From: Pleurodeles waltl
Lineage: Eukaryota; Chordata; Amphibia; Caudata; Salamandridae
Direction of reading: 5' to 3'
DNA length: 64,000 nt
Assembly (NCBI RefSeq): GCF_031143425.1
Contig: NC_090437.1
Location: 1,182,190,863 to 1,182,254,862, forward strand
In this document: piece after piece, positions 35,666-47,424 of the stretch
Numbering within the stretch: the first letter of the stretch is position 1
How the letters are laid out: every line of letters begins with the position of its first letter
Program-made: the position numbers and the translations under genes
The notes under the pieces: model-generated
What the model saw: only the letters and a program-made list of their open reading frames with translations
Databases searched by the model: none
What the model was told of the DNA's origin: nothing

Positions 35666-38217
35666 TCAGATGGATGCACTGTGGTGGTGCTGGTGCTGGT
35701 GGGGGAGGCTCCTGCACATCCCCTGCACCCTCGGATGGATGCACAACCATGGTTGGTGGTGGGGGCTCCATGACAGCTGCTGGTGCAGGCTCTTGGCACT
35801 TCTTGCCTGCTTGTTCAGGCTCCTTGCCCTTTTGGGTGGCAGTGAAGGCTGCTTCCCCTGAGTGCCTGCTAGGGCATCTTGCCCTTTCGGATGGCAGGTG
35901 CAGACCCCTTGTCCTTCTTGCCTGCCGGTGCAGGCTCCTTCCCCTTCATTGATCGTGGCCTGGATTCCTGTCCACCACAAGTAGGTGCTGTTGGAACTGG
36001 GCCCGTGGACTCCGTGGCTGAGGTGCCTGGATGGGTTTGTGATACCCTGGCCATATGTGCAGCACAGGGGGGGAGATGTAGGGAAGAGGTCAATGGTGGA
36101 TAGGAAAGGTTTCTTAGGGATATTGGGGCAGGAAGAGGGAGAAGGAACGGGAGTGGAGGATGAGGGAGTGGTTGTTGGAGGTGTTTGTCTGCTGGATTTG
36201 GGTGCAGGTGCATGGGTTCTATGCTGTTGTGAGGTGGATGGCTGTTGGGTGTCTGAGTGCTTGCGTGTGTGTACTTTAGGAGAGGGGGACATACACAGTG
36301 GGAGAGGACACAGGGGACGTGTGCATTGCTGTTGTGGAGGTGTCTGCCAGTGAGGTGTGTGTTCTACTTGGTGTGGTGCTGATGCTGGTAGTGGATGATG
36401 ATGTAGTGCATGCAGGGTTGAGTGAGGAAGTGGCTGGGAGGGAGGTGATGGAGGAGGGGGAAGACAGTGGAAATAGTGGATGTTTTCGTGTCTGCAAATG
36501 AATGGTGTGTGTGTGAGTGCCTGTGGGATGAAGTTTGGTGCTTGTGTTTGCCTGTGACACTCTTGAGTGTTGTCTTGTGTGCATGCTCATCTGTATGTGT
36601 GCCTGGGATGGGTTGAGGAGAATGGGCCTGGGAAGTGGAAGATGGAGGGGGGGGGGTAGAAACAGGGACAATGGCTGCCTTCAGAGAGGAGGCCAGTGCC
36701 TGTATCGATCTCTGTTGGTCCACCAATCTAGTGTGAATGCCCACCAGGAATGAATTAGATTGTTGCATCTGGGCTGTCAGCCCCTGGATAGCATTCACAA
36801 TGGTTGACTGCCCTACAGAAATGGATCTCAGGAGGTCAATAGCTTCCTCCCTCAGGGCAGCAGAGCTCACTGGGGCAGGGCCTGAGGTGCCTAGGGCAAA
36901 GGAGATGCCCACCCTCCTTGGTGAGTGGGCACGGGCAACTCAATGAGGGGCTGTTTGGAGGGCGATGCTGTTACGGGGGTCGTGGCTGCACCTGTAGCTG
37001 GAGTGATCACAGAGGTGTCTGCAACCACCAGGGAGCTTCCATCAGGGGAGGTATCTGTGTCTGAAGTGTCCCCTCCAGTCTCCGCCATGGAGCTCCCCTC
37101 ACCCTCTTTCTCACTGGTGCCCTCAACGTCGGTGGACTCAGCCTCCTGGGTCCTGTGGGATGCAGCTCCCTCCGTCGCCGGTGCCTCTGCACCTCGACCA
37201 GATGATGTTAATGCACATAAGGACAGGATGACAAAACAAGAAAGGTGGGGAGAGAGACAAAGGATGCACTGGTTCAATGGCTGCACCAACACCACAGTTG
37301 GTGTACATTGCACCCTCACACACAGGGAACAGGCCTACGCACTATGCATTGCACCACCACTGATATCGCTAGCCAGCAAGGTAAGAGGAGGGGCACACAC
37401 CGCCAACTGCAGCACACCCGGGACCCACGCAGCCCTGACCAGCAGTAGATGCTTACAAGCTAGGGAGGCAGGATTATTCCTTCAGAACCGTAGCCACCAG
37501 AGGACCTCCACTGCTATGTCAGGCCTGGCCTAGGTGCATACACTGATACACATCCACCACCCGGATACCACCCCACCAGGTGTAAATTGGAATGAATGGC
37601 ACTGTACTCACCTTCTTGTGGCTGCTGTGATGCCCTCAAGTGCCCATCCAGCTCTGAATGGGCCTCCAGCAGTACGCGGCCATCAGTGGGGTCAGGGTTC
37701 GACAGGCACCCCTTCCTCGTTGGGAGGCCATCCCCAGCTGAGCCTCCACCGTCTCCGTGCCCAGCGTCTCAGGTCTTCCCACCGTTTGCGACAGTGGGTG
37801 CTCCGCCTGCCATAGACCCCCAAGGTCCGCACCTCCTTGCCGATAGCACACCATTACCCTTCTTTTGATGGGTGCTGACCTGCAAAGGCAATACACACAG
37901 GAAAATACCATTAGACAAACAGTCCAGCCTGTTACACATATGGCCCCCCATACCCATTGCCATCACCATTGGTACACACATAGCCCAGCACACAAGCTGT
38001 ATGCCCCAAAGAGGACATCCACCCACCCCCCCTTACACAAGGCATTCACACACACCACTCCATGCATTCATGCCACATGCATCGTGCCCACAGTGTACTC
38101 ATCTATTTTTCTGGAGGCCCATACAGCAGTCCATATTGGGGGTAGGACCCCATCCACCAGTCTCTCCAGTCCCTCTGAAATGAAGGCTGGGGCCCTTTCC
38201 CGGGTCACACAGGCCAT
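35666..38217 (-). pseudogene. Gene 1 of element B: Myb/SANT-like (MYPOP-like) protein, broken
   Basis: Exon 1 is about 38217-38103 (ACVTRERAPAF.. start of the Myb/SANT-like domain), exon 2 about 37879-37612 (rest of the domain; KRWEDLRRWAR is recognisable in one frame), and exon 3 runs from 37207. Exon 3 encodes an acidic S/T stretch (TSDTDTSPDGSSLVV), then after a -1 frame break REEAIDLLRS and QSTIVNAIQGL (a predicted amphipathic, probably coiled-coil segment), an H/T/S-rich region, PKKPFLS, and a K/G-rich basic tail. Lesions: a frameshift in exon 1, frameshifts in exon 2, donor GT to AT at 38102-38101, and acceptor AG to AA before 37207. The domain type resembles 'myb-related transcription factor, partner of profilin'; the biological role is unknown. 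Confidence 0.65.
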
Positions 38218-38229
38218 GGTAGGTTCCAA

Positions 38230-38662
38230 ACTCAGGTCAAAGCAGCACATGCAGCGTAGGTCCTCTCCTATGGAAGGTCAGGTAGCAAGTGAGGAATATG
38301 ATAGAAGATGGTGGTCACATCTGCGGCGGTGCATACCGTCACCCCCGGTGTAGATCTCCATTGGCCACTGTACCCCATAGGGGCCAATATTAACCAATGA
38401 GGAGTTGCACGGCTGTTCCCGACCGCCTCCCACCACAGCGCACAATGTCAGCAGAATTACCTCACTTTCACCTGTCCCTCCACACATGACAGGCGGACGC
38501 CATTTCGGGGGGGGCAGCACTATGGATTCATGCTACGTCACAGGAGGAATAGGCACAAAATGGATAAATCACACTGACCCATTACAAATTTACAGATTGA
38601 AAACTCCTGTTGTGGCTCAAACGTTCAATTTGTGACAGCCTCCTCACTATTGTGTCCCTCAG
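38230..38662. promoter_or_regulatory. Bidirectional promoter region, element B
   Basis: This lies between the divergent genes 1 and 2. It has GGCGG-TGCATA-CCGTC at 38325-38340 (108 bp upstream of the gene 1 ATG), ATTGG at 38360-38364, and CCAAT at 38384-38388 and 38394-38398 (in TTAACCAATG). The same elements occur at almost identical distances in C and D. An acceptor-like CCCTCAG ends at 38662. Confidence 0.55.
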
Positions 38663-39758
38663 ATACGTACCACTGTGGATGAATGGGAGATGGAGACATA
38701 CCCCAGTGTACAGACCCCTGGTGGACTTGGCAACACTGGAGGACAGGCACATTATCCTCACCTATAGACTGGACAGGGCCACAATCACAGAGCTGTGTGC
38801 CCAATTGGAGCCAGACCTGATATCTGCTATCCGTCACCCCACTGGGTTCCACTCTCTTGTGCAAGTGCTATGAGTACTGCATCTCCTGGCTTGGCAGCAG
38901 GAACGTCACAGCCAATGTTCTCAATAGTGCTGACAAGAGTGTTTCTGCCCTAATAAAACACATGTGCAGCTACATTGTTTTCCCCCAGGATGAGGATTTG
39001 GCCACAGTGAAGGCTGAGTTTTATGCAATGGGACATAGCCCCAACATAATTGGGGCGATTGATGGAACACATATTGCATTTGTCCCCCTCACCCCCCCTG
39101 GCAGATTGAACAAGTTTTCAGGAATCGTAAGAGTTTCCACTCTATGAATGTGCAGATGGTGTGCTTGGCGGACCAGTACATCTCCCACGTCAAAGCTAAG
39201 CATCCTGGGTCGGTGCATGATGCCTTTGTCCTGAGAAATAGCAACATCCCAAATGTGATGGGCCAACTAAAGAAGCACAGGGTATGGCTAATAGGTGAGC
39301 TCGGGTTCCCACCCAGTATATGTTGGTGTATGGGTATGATGTGGGACATATAGGATAGTGTGTGGCTAAATGTTATACTTGCAGGTGACTCTGGTTACCC
39401 AAACCTATCATGGCTGCTTACCCCTGTGAGGAATGCCAGGACAAAGGCAGAAGAACGTTACAATGAGGCACATGAGCGAACAAGGAGGATAATTGAAAGG
39501 ACCTTTGGCGTCCTGAAGACCAGGTTCTGGTGCCTCTATCTAACAGGTGGATCCCTGTGCTACTCACCCAAGAAGGTCTGCCAGATAGTGGTGGCATGCT
39601 GCATGTTGCACAACCTGACCCTCAGAAGCCATGTCCCTTTTATGCAGGAGGAGGAGCCCGGTGTGACAGCAGTAGACCCCGTGGACAGTGAGGATGAGGA
39701 GGCAGAGGATGAGGATGAGGACAATAGCACATCAGTTATTCAACAATACTTCCAATGA
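38663..39758 (+). pseudogene. Gene 2 of element B: Harbinger transposase (broken)
   Basis: An acceptor before 38663 suggests an upstream exon that I cannot identify. VYRPLVDLATLEDRHIILTY starts the conserved part. An in-frame TGA (about 38871, TCA in D) and frameshifts at about 38900 and 39095 disrupt exon 2. The catalytic residues survive in separate frames: GAIDGTHIAFVP (D, about 39060), HPGSVHDAFVL (D, about 39220) and RIIERTFGVLK (E, about 39495). The 90-nt GT..AG intron 39295-39384 splits a glycine codon exactly as in element A. Exon 3 (39385-39758) is fully open and ends with an acidic run and IQQYFQ. Confidence 0.85.
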
Positions 39759-40187
39759 CACACAGGTAGGACAGTGTAATTTTACATTTCCATGCCTTTC
39801 GTTGTAATCTGTATGGCAATTGCATGCTAATATTTCCCACTTCTGTGTCCACTTATTGTTCCCTCTGGCAATTCATTTTGCAGATGTTGGTGACTTGACA
39901 TATACTCCTGGTGTGATCACTACTGCCAGCTACAGGTCATTAATCTATGCTCATTCTATGTACAGTTAAATTGCAATGTTTGGACCTGTTTCAATCAATA
40001 CATATTTGATATACATGACATACTCCAGATGGATTTTTTTCAAAGGGTGTTTATTGACGTGCTAACATATAGGGGGCAAGTGCAATGGGATGGGGTGATG
40101 ATGGAGGAAAGTCTGGGGTATTGTTCCAGTCTATTTGTAGCACAGGTGCATTGTCCAAGGGGACATAGGAAGGGGAGCAATGGCAGT

Positions 40188-41738
40188 TCAAGGTGGACAG
40201 GGTGACTGAGTGGGACACATGGGTGTCTCTGGCTTCTGTCTGGATCGCAGGGAAAGTTTGCGGGGTGGTTCACCTTTTGCAGGGGGAGGGGTGCTGGTGG
40301 CCTGTGAGTTTTGTGGCGGGACCTCCTGGCTACTAGCGGCAGCAGAAGTCAAAGGCTGTTCAGATGACTGGCTAGTGGCAGGGCCGCGCTAGTATGATAC
40401 TGTCTCCCTCATAATGTTGGCCACATCTGCCAGCACCCCTGCTATGGAGATCAGGGTGTTGTTGATGGCCTGCAAGTCCTCCCTGATACCCTGGTACTGT
40501 CCCTCCTGCAGCCGCTTGTTCTCCTGCAGGTTGTCCAGGATCTGGCCCATCATTTCCTAGGAATGTTGATGGGCCCCCAGGATCTCGGCGAGTGCCACCT
40601 GCAGAGTCGGTTCTCTGGGCCTGTCCTCCCCCTGGCACACAGCAGTCCTCCCAGTTTCCCTGTTGGCCTGTGCCTCTGTCCCCTGAACCGTGTGCCCACT
40701 GCCACTGACCCCAGGTCCCTGTTTGTCTTGGGTGCAAGGTGTGGCCTGGGGTCCCTGTAGAGGTGGACACACTGCTGATTGACGTGTCCTGGGGACAGAG
40801 GTGTGTGTACGCTGCGTGGGTTCAGTGGTGGTGTTTCCAGATGGAGGAGGCTCTGTGGTGGTGTGTGACTGGGCCTGGGTAACCGGCTGTTCAGTGGTCC
40901 CTGATGGGCCAGGTAGGTCATCCAGATCCTGGAGACTAGAGTTGCTGTCATCACTGTGGGCCTCTTCAGTTAGGGGACTGGCTAGTGCTGGCACCTCTTC
41001 TCCGCTGACATTAGCTGGGGTACCTGTGTGAATGTAAATGATGTGTTATGGTTAATGTGTCTGACATATTGTTCTTCCGTGGCTTCCCCTCTATGGTTTG
41101 ATGTTCCCTGTCAGCTTCACTTGTGTATGTTGGTGTATGGTGGGAATGTTAGTTTTCCCTGCTATGCATGCTTTAGTGATGAGTGTCCATGCAGGGCTGT
41201 GAGGGGTGCCCATGCATTGGCACAGCATGCAGGGCTTGGCATTGGGATGAGTGAGATGTGATGGTGGGGTGTGTGGGATGTAGTGGAGTGATGGGGGTGA
41301 AGGTGAGGTATGTGATGGCATGCAGGTAGAGGGGTGATAATAGTAGAGAGTTGACTTACCAGAGCCCAGTCCTCCTCCGACTCCAGCCAGGCCCTCAGGA
41401 TGCAATATTGCAAAGACTTGCTCCTCCCATGGTGTGAGCTGTGGGGGAGGAGGTGGGGGTCCACCACCAGTCCTTTGTATAGCGAGCTGGTGTCTTGCTG
41501 CTATGGAACGTACCATCCCCGGTAGGTTGTTCCACCTCTTCCTGATGTCATCCCTAGTTCTGGGGTGCTGTCCCACGGTGTTGACCCTGTCCACGATTCT
41601 CCGCCATAGCTCCATCTTCCTGGCTATTGATTTCTGCTGCACCTGTGCTCCAAATAGCTGTGGCTCTACCCTGATGATTTCCTCCATCATGACCCTTAAC
41701 TCCTCCTCTGTGAAACAGGGGTGTCTTTGTGGTACCAT
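40188..41738 (-). pseudogene. Gene 3 of element B: NAIF1-like Myb protein, two in-frame stops
   Basis: Exon 1 (41738-41360) is intact: FTEEELRVMMEEIIRVEPQL, then SIARKMELWRRIVDRVN and TRDDIRKRWNNLPGMVRSI form the Myb/SANT-like helix-turn-helix (residues about 8-85), followed by GGGPPPPPPQLTPWEEQV. The intron is 41359-41024 (GTAAG..CAG, phase 1). Exon 2 (41023-40188) is acidic/S/T-rich, then VALAEILGAHQHS, stop 40556-40554, MMGQILDNLQENKRLQEG and a helical region, a second stop at 40391-40389, and a basic tail RKLSLRSRQKPE. NAIF1 is the domesticated vertebrate relative of the Harbinger Myb-like protein, which in characterised Harbinger systems binds DNA ends and brings the transposase into the nucleus. 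Only two point nonsense changes separate this copy from an open frame. A minus-strand AATAAA lies at 40055-40050. Confidence 0.8.
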
Positions 41739-42211
41739 GGGTGTTATGTGTGGTGTGTTGGGTAATGTGTTGGGGTGTGTGATGTGGAGTGCGTGAGTGG
41801 TGTATAGGTGTGAGTAGTGTCTGGCTCTAGTTATGTTAGTGGTCTTGCTGCCTGTCTGGTGGCAATGCTTTGTATTTGTAAAGGATTGTGGGTAACGTGG
41901 ATGTGCGTTTTATAGTGGTGTGGGTGTGTGTGTGTGTTTGTGGTGTGTATGAGTATCAGGTCTGTGTTGTTTGAGTTGTCCAATGTAGTGTTGTTTTGTA
42001 TGCGGGTGTCCATTCTGAGTGCGGCGGTATGTACAGCCAATGGTTTACCATTGTTGAATGTCTGCCATGGTGATTCATGGGTCATAATGTGGTGGGCGTT
42101 GTTCTGTTGGCGTAACGGTGTGGGTTTTGAAACCGCCACTTTATCACTGACCTTTGGACTGGCGGATTTGTGTATGTGGCTGAATTCTGTCTGATTGGTG
42201 TGTGTGTCATA

Positions 42212-42942
42212 ATATGGCCCTGGGCACCGCACCAACCCCCTCAGACCACGCATGCAACCTCGGATTCATCCTGGACCCGCTTCTCACCATGACCAAACAA
42301 GTCAACGCCGTCTCATCTTCCTGCTTCCTCACTCTCCGCATGCTCCGAAAGATCTTCCGCTGGATCCCGCCGACACAAGAAAAACTGTGACCCACGCCCT
42401 CGTCACAAGCCTCCTGGACTACGGAAACACCCTATACGCAGGAACCACCGCAAAACTCCAGAAACGTCTTCAACTAATACAAAACGCCTCCGCTCGCCTC
42501 ATCCTCGACATACCCCGCAACAGCCACATCTCCGCCCAGCTGAGACACCTGCACTGACTACCCATCAACAAAAGGATCACCTTCAGGCTCCTCACCCACG
42601 CACACAAAGCCCTCCACAACAAGGGACCCGAATACCTCAACCGTCGCCTCAGTTTCTACACGCCCACCCGTCAACTTCGCTCCGCCAGCCTCGCACTCGC
42701 CGCCGTCCCTCGCATCCACCGCACTACAGCAGGTGGGAAATCCTTCTCCTACCTGGCGGCCAAGACATGGAACTCCCTCCCCGCCAACCTCAGGACCACC
42801 CAGGACCACCTCACCTTCCGGAGGCAGCTCAAAACCTGGCTCTTCGAGCAGCAGTAACCCCCTCCCCTAGCGCCTTGAGACCCTCACGGGTGAGTAGCGC
42901 GCTTTATAAATATTATTGATTGATTGATTGATTTTAATTTGC
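42212..42942 (+). mobile_element. L2/CR1-like LINE, 5'-truncated 3' end with short tandem tail
   Basis: It encodes the C-terminal RT region: LGTAPTPSDHACNLGFILD, then FLTLRMLRKIFRWIP, a 1-nt frameshift at about 42387, KTVTHALVTSLLDYGNTLYA, QNASARLILDIPR, one TGA where TGG (W) is expected (about 42557), then PEYLNRRLSFYTPTRQLRS and KTWNSLPANLRTT to TWLFEQQ (stop about 42855). The 3' end is CCCTCACGGGTGAGTAGCGC followed by a (TTGA)n tail at about 42917-42935, a typical L2/CR1 end. Better preserved than the copy at 5.95-6.94 kb. It begins right at the terminus of element B. Confidence 0.85.
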
Positions 42943-45900
42943 AGCTAGGACGTATGATTTGTGTATGAAACTTGTATTTACTGACTAAAAAGTCCCCTTT
43001 AGTCAACTGGCATTGCCTCGAAAGCCATCTGTTAGAAATTGTGTTTCTGGTTTGCAGAGGAACCACAATCCTAGTCCGGGTAAGTCAGATACACACCATA
43101 AATAAATCTGTGTTCACCCACTGGCACTTCGGCAACTACAGTGATGGGTCAATTCTGTTGAGCGAAGTGCCAGTTCTGAGTGCAACGGTTCCGAATGAGA
43201 TGCCTGGGGTTAATCTAGGCTGGAGGCAGCGATGCATTGATCTTCTCCGTGGACTGGCAGGGATGCATTGGATCCAAAGCAGTGGCTCTGGGGCGATGCA
43301 GTGGTTCTGAGTGCGATGCATATGGTTTTTCAATGCAACAGTGAAGATATGTGGGTTTTGATGTAGGTGTGTGGGTTCTGGCAGTTGGAACACTTCCAAG
43401 GGCCCTTGACAGAGCAAAACGTACAGCAAGCAAAGTCCAGGTGTTGTTTGTAGATTTAAGAGAAGTATTTGATGCCCCTGAGACTTCAGAACAAGATGCA
43501 AGTCAGCAAGACCTTGGAGCCACTCTGGGTTCAAGTGAGATGGGTCTAGCTTTTTGTAGGAAGCTGGCTCCCTATATGGTGCACTAAAAAGAAGAACTCC
43601 CAGGCAATAAGTCCAGTGGATCACCAATTGGCTTGGAGAGGCAAATGTAGAAAGGACTAATGCTCTATTTTGTGGTTGTGTGGGTGAGCTGTTAGGCTTA
43701 TTAGAGGGTAGTGCTGAGCATTTGTTGTACTCACAAAGTCAATAAATGAAACACACACTCAAAAATAAATCAGAAACCAATTTTGAAAAATAACAGTTTG
43801 AACCCAAAAACTTTGCTATAAGGTAAGTACGTTTTTAAGCATAAATTCTTTCCACTTGCAAAAACCAACACTTAGTGCAATTTCAGATTTCTTCAATGTT
43901 AGTCTATGGAAGGAAACACATTCAGCAAACATGCACTTTACAGCGACTCACAGGACCAATTTTGTAGACTTAAGGTGAGCACTGGGCAATGGTCAGGACC
44001 ACAGCACCAGGTCACTCCGGGAATCACTGGGGTTGCCAGGTGCAGAGGTGTAGTACAGTGTTGAGTGCCCAATGTATTTCAATGGGGATTGGTCCCTATG
44101 GATTTAGGCTGCAAGCTCTGGCTAGGGCGGCAAGTCGGGGACAACCAACTGGTAGGTCTCAAATATGGGGTGCTCGGGGACGTAGGTGCACCTTTGGTCC
44201 TCTTAGCCAGGGCCCAGGCGCAATGGATGCGGGGGTGTCATTTGGCCTCTGGTTTCCTCATCCAAGAGCACTCGTGGTTGGGGGTTCCTGTGGTCTGAGG
44301 CTTCAGGCATCATCCAGGAGGGGTGAAATCACAGTAGACTCGAGTTCATGAGAACTAGGGGATGTCGTTGACACCAAGAGTCCACTTCAATCCAGCCCGG
44401 CGACGACAGGTGCAGTGGTTGCTTGAGGCGTTGGTTTTCTCTCAACACAGAAGATGTGGGCGACTTGAGGGAGTTCAGGAGGGAGTGAAACCACAATGGA
44501 CTCAGAATCTGGACAGCTGGGGAACCATGTTGGCACCAGTGGTCTGCTTCACCCTGGGTGGTGGACACCAGATGCAGTGGTGACTTCAAGTGTCAGATCT
44601 TTGCAGTTCCTGGAGGCTGTAGAGTCCTTTCTTTGGGAGGTGGTTGGGGAGCAGATCCGTTGCTCGCGAGCGTCTTGAGTTTTTTTTTTAAGGCAGACAG
44701 TCCTTCTGGGTTTCTGGAGGCTCAGCTGCAGGACGAGACATCTTCTGGTGCAGAGTTCACCGAGGAGTGCAGGTAGAAAACCGAAGGGGTTCCCTGACTT
44801 AATCAATGTAGTTCATACAGGGAAATAGAGACTGTAGAGTAAATCTAAATTATGAGCTACAAAAAATACAACTGGATGGATATTCCTCAAAACCCATATC
44901 ACAATTTGTGTCAATAGACATGAGTATGTATGTCACACAGATATAGAACTCTTAAATGCACGGTTTGGGCTGAATGTCAATCTGAATATAAAATTTCGGG
45001 ATAAGAGTTATGTCAACAATACATAGTTTTATTTAATTCATTCACAAAATACTGGAGGCATAAAACCAAATACAAAAATGACATTCACCTAACTCAGTCA
45101 TCCCACATTCACAACATACTAAAACATCCATAAAATACAATACAAAAAACTTAATGATCCTAATATCATACAATTCTAACCACTACAGGAATAGATACAA
45201 AAAAAGTACATTCTAATATATATCACTAAAGGTTTTTGATTGATGAAGATCTAATGATGTTGGTACAACAATCTTGAACTCAAATACAATAGGGACCTAT
45301 GACCAAGTAAAGTGATAATGATACAACAATCTCAAGGAGTTCAGACAGGCCGGCAGGGTGCTTATTTTTCTCCTCTTCTGCAGGTGCATCTCTTCTTTGT
45401 CTTTTTTGTTCTTAGGTCATCAGGATCTGAGTTCTGGAGTTCAGGTGTGCCACCTAAATACTCAATTTAGGGGTGTTACAGGGAGTGCAAGGTTGCAGCC
45501 ATCCCATGGGTCACCCTGAAGATGGGCTGCCCATCTTCAGGGTGACTACACCCTTTCTGTGACCACTTCCGTTGGGGAGTGGGCATAATACTGACCCTAA
45601 AGGCTTAATTCCTTCTGAACCAAGATGGAGGAATTTAAAACGTTGTGTCCAATTCAGGTTGTCCACCTTATGGTTGGGACTAACATAGAGTTAGCATCCC
45701 TCCCAGTCTGCCTAATTTTCCCGCCTGTCTTGCTGCCAAAAGTGTGGGTTGGTCACCTCCTCTAATTGGAGAGACATGAGCCCCATCACAAAGGTGGGTA
45801 GGCCTTGGAAGCTTCCCATTCTGGAATGTCCGTCCTGCCTGTAGGAGATGTCAACGCCCCCACCCAGTGCAGGCTTTTGTCTCTGGACCCAGAGAGCGCT

Positions 45901-46952
45901 GGCTCTCACCTTATGGGGTCAGAAACGTGGCTAAGGTGGCTGAACTGGTCAGGACCAGTTAGTTAACACACTAGTAGCTGGTACGTTTTCAGGGGTCACG
46001 TCTAAGGTGCCCTCTGGATGCATGTATTGGTAAATCCAAAACTGGCATCAGTGTGGGTTCAACAATATGAGATGTTTGATACCACACATCCCTATCTTCA
46101 GTGAAGCCATCATGTAGCTGAGAACTCATAGTGGCCAGTGTCCAGCACATGTGTTTAAAATGGCTTCCCTGGACACTTACAATGTCTGGGAATTGACAAA
46201 GACACTGCGAGGGCATATTTCCTCATGCAGATATGCCCTCTCATGTAATATAATTCACCCTGCCTAAGGACTGTAAGGCCTGCTAGAGGGGTGACATACA
46301 TATATTATATGCAGTGTTAGGGGACATGTTTTCACTTTTATATGCACCAAGACACACAGCCTGAAATGGCAGCCTGTCATGTGCTCGATGAGGGGTCCCT
46401 TAAGGTGGCACAATTCATGGTGTAGTTCTTAGGCCCTAGGTACCATGGGTACCATTTACTAGGTGATTAGTGAGGCTTCTGAAGGTTTTGCCAATTGGAA
46501 AAATGATTGTGCAGTTTTAGGGGAAAGAGGTTTGGCATTGGGGACCTAGTTATCAGGAACCAAGTACACTTTCAGTCAAAATTACATGAGATCCCAGGCA
46601 AACAGTGGGGGCTAACCATGCCAAAAGGATGCTTTACTATACTTTTCCTCAGCAGGGCAAAAGGCAGCACATCAGCAAAGCATATCTTCCAGAGCAGCAG
46701 TCGTGAGTGGCAGTGATTGTGGCTGTCCAGCAGTCCTCCTTCCTAGCAGAGCTCTTCCCAGGTCAAACAGTATACTGATTTGTTAGTGTCAGAGGTCCAG
46801 TACTCATACCCAGCTATGCCTTTGAAGTGGGGGTAAGTTCAAAGAAGGATCTTTGAAGTGCACAGAGATCCTTTCTACTCTGGCTCCAAACACACTGCAG
46901 GGAGTTATACAGCCCTTCATGTTGAAGCAGGACACTGCCTATTCAGGTGTAA
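42943..46952. mobile_element. Non-coding LTR-retroelement-like remnants
   Basis: No ORF of a known family. An imperfect duplication of about 168 bp (from about 44312 and from about 44480: GGAGG..GTGAAA(T/C)CACA..GACTC) lies in leader-like sequence. The segments around 43190-43380, 45430-45560 and 46430-46640 resemble non-coding parts of salamander Ty3/Gypsy elements as I recall them (CACTTTCAGTCAAAAT at about 46570 is similar to TATCAGTCAAAAT at about 15524). Family assignment is weak. Confidence 0.35.
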
Positions 46953-47424
46953 GTGGCGGCTCTTATAAGAAACCCGCCATATAAAGATGCCAAAAACAGA
47001 ATCCACCAAAATTTCTGTTACCACCAGCCACCGCCAGGTCCTTGTCGGCAAAAAAGCTGCACATCCCACCCCACCACCACCGAGCATACAAATCCCGCCC
47101 TCCAAATAATGATGCACAAATCACAGCAGCGGTCAGTGGATGCCGAACGACCAATGGCGGTACAGGCCGCCACAGCCAGCAATGGGACCCAACAGCAATA
47201 AATGCACACATTAGCAAGTTTGAAACCCACACACCTGACATACATCCACAACACTATAAAACATGCACAGACACACCCCACAATCCTTTGCATCGCCAAT
47301 AGGAGAAGCCAGACTGGCACCACTACAAGCAGATACTGAATGCAACAACACACAACTCACACACCCAACCACACAACAACACCCTCACCAATATCCACAC
47401 AACACAACACCCACAACACACACC

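Larger units (their letters stand above)
35227..42224 (+). mobile_element. Three-gene Harbinger element B (left end truncated)
   Basis: Order: gene 1 MYPOP-like (-), gene 2 transposase (+), gene 3 NAIF1-like (-). The right terminus, CATAATATGGCC near 42224, corresponds to the TIR of D (GGTGGTCATTAC at 58758) in reverse. On the left, homology to D begins at about 35230 (GGGGTGGCACCTCAGC versus GGGGGGCACCTCAGC at about 59566), so about 800 bp including the left TIR are missing. It is the mirror image of element C. Confidence 0.75.

Noticed and set aside
35188..37533. Long plus-strand open frames over element B gene 1
   Set aside because: They are antisense shadows of a GC-rich, repetitive coding region; no domain, and the minus strand carries the conserved, spliced pattern shared with C and D.
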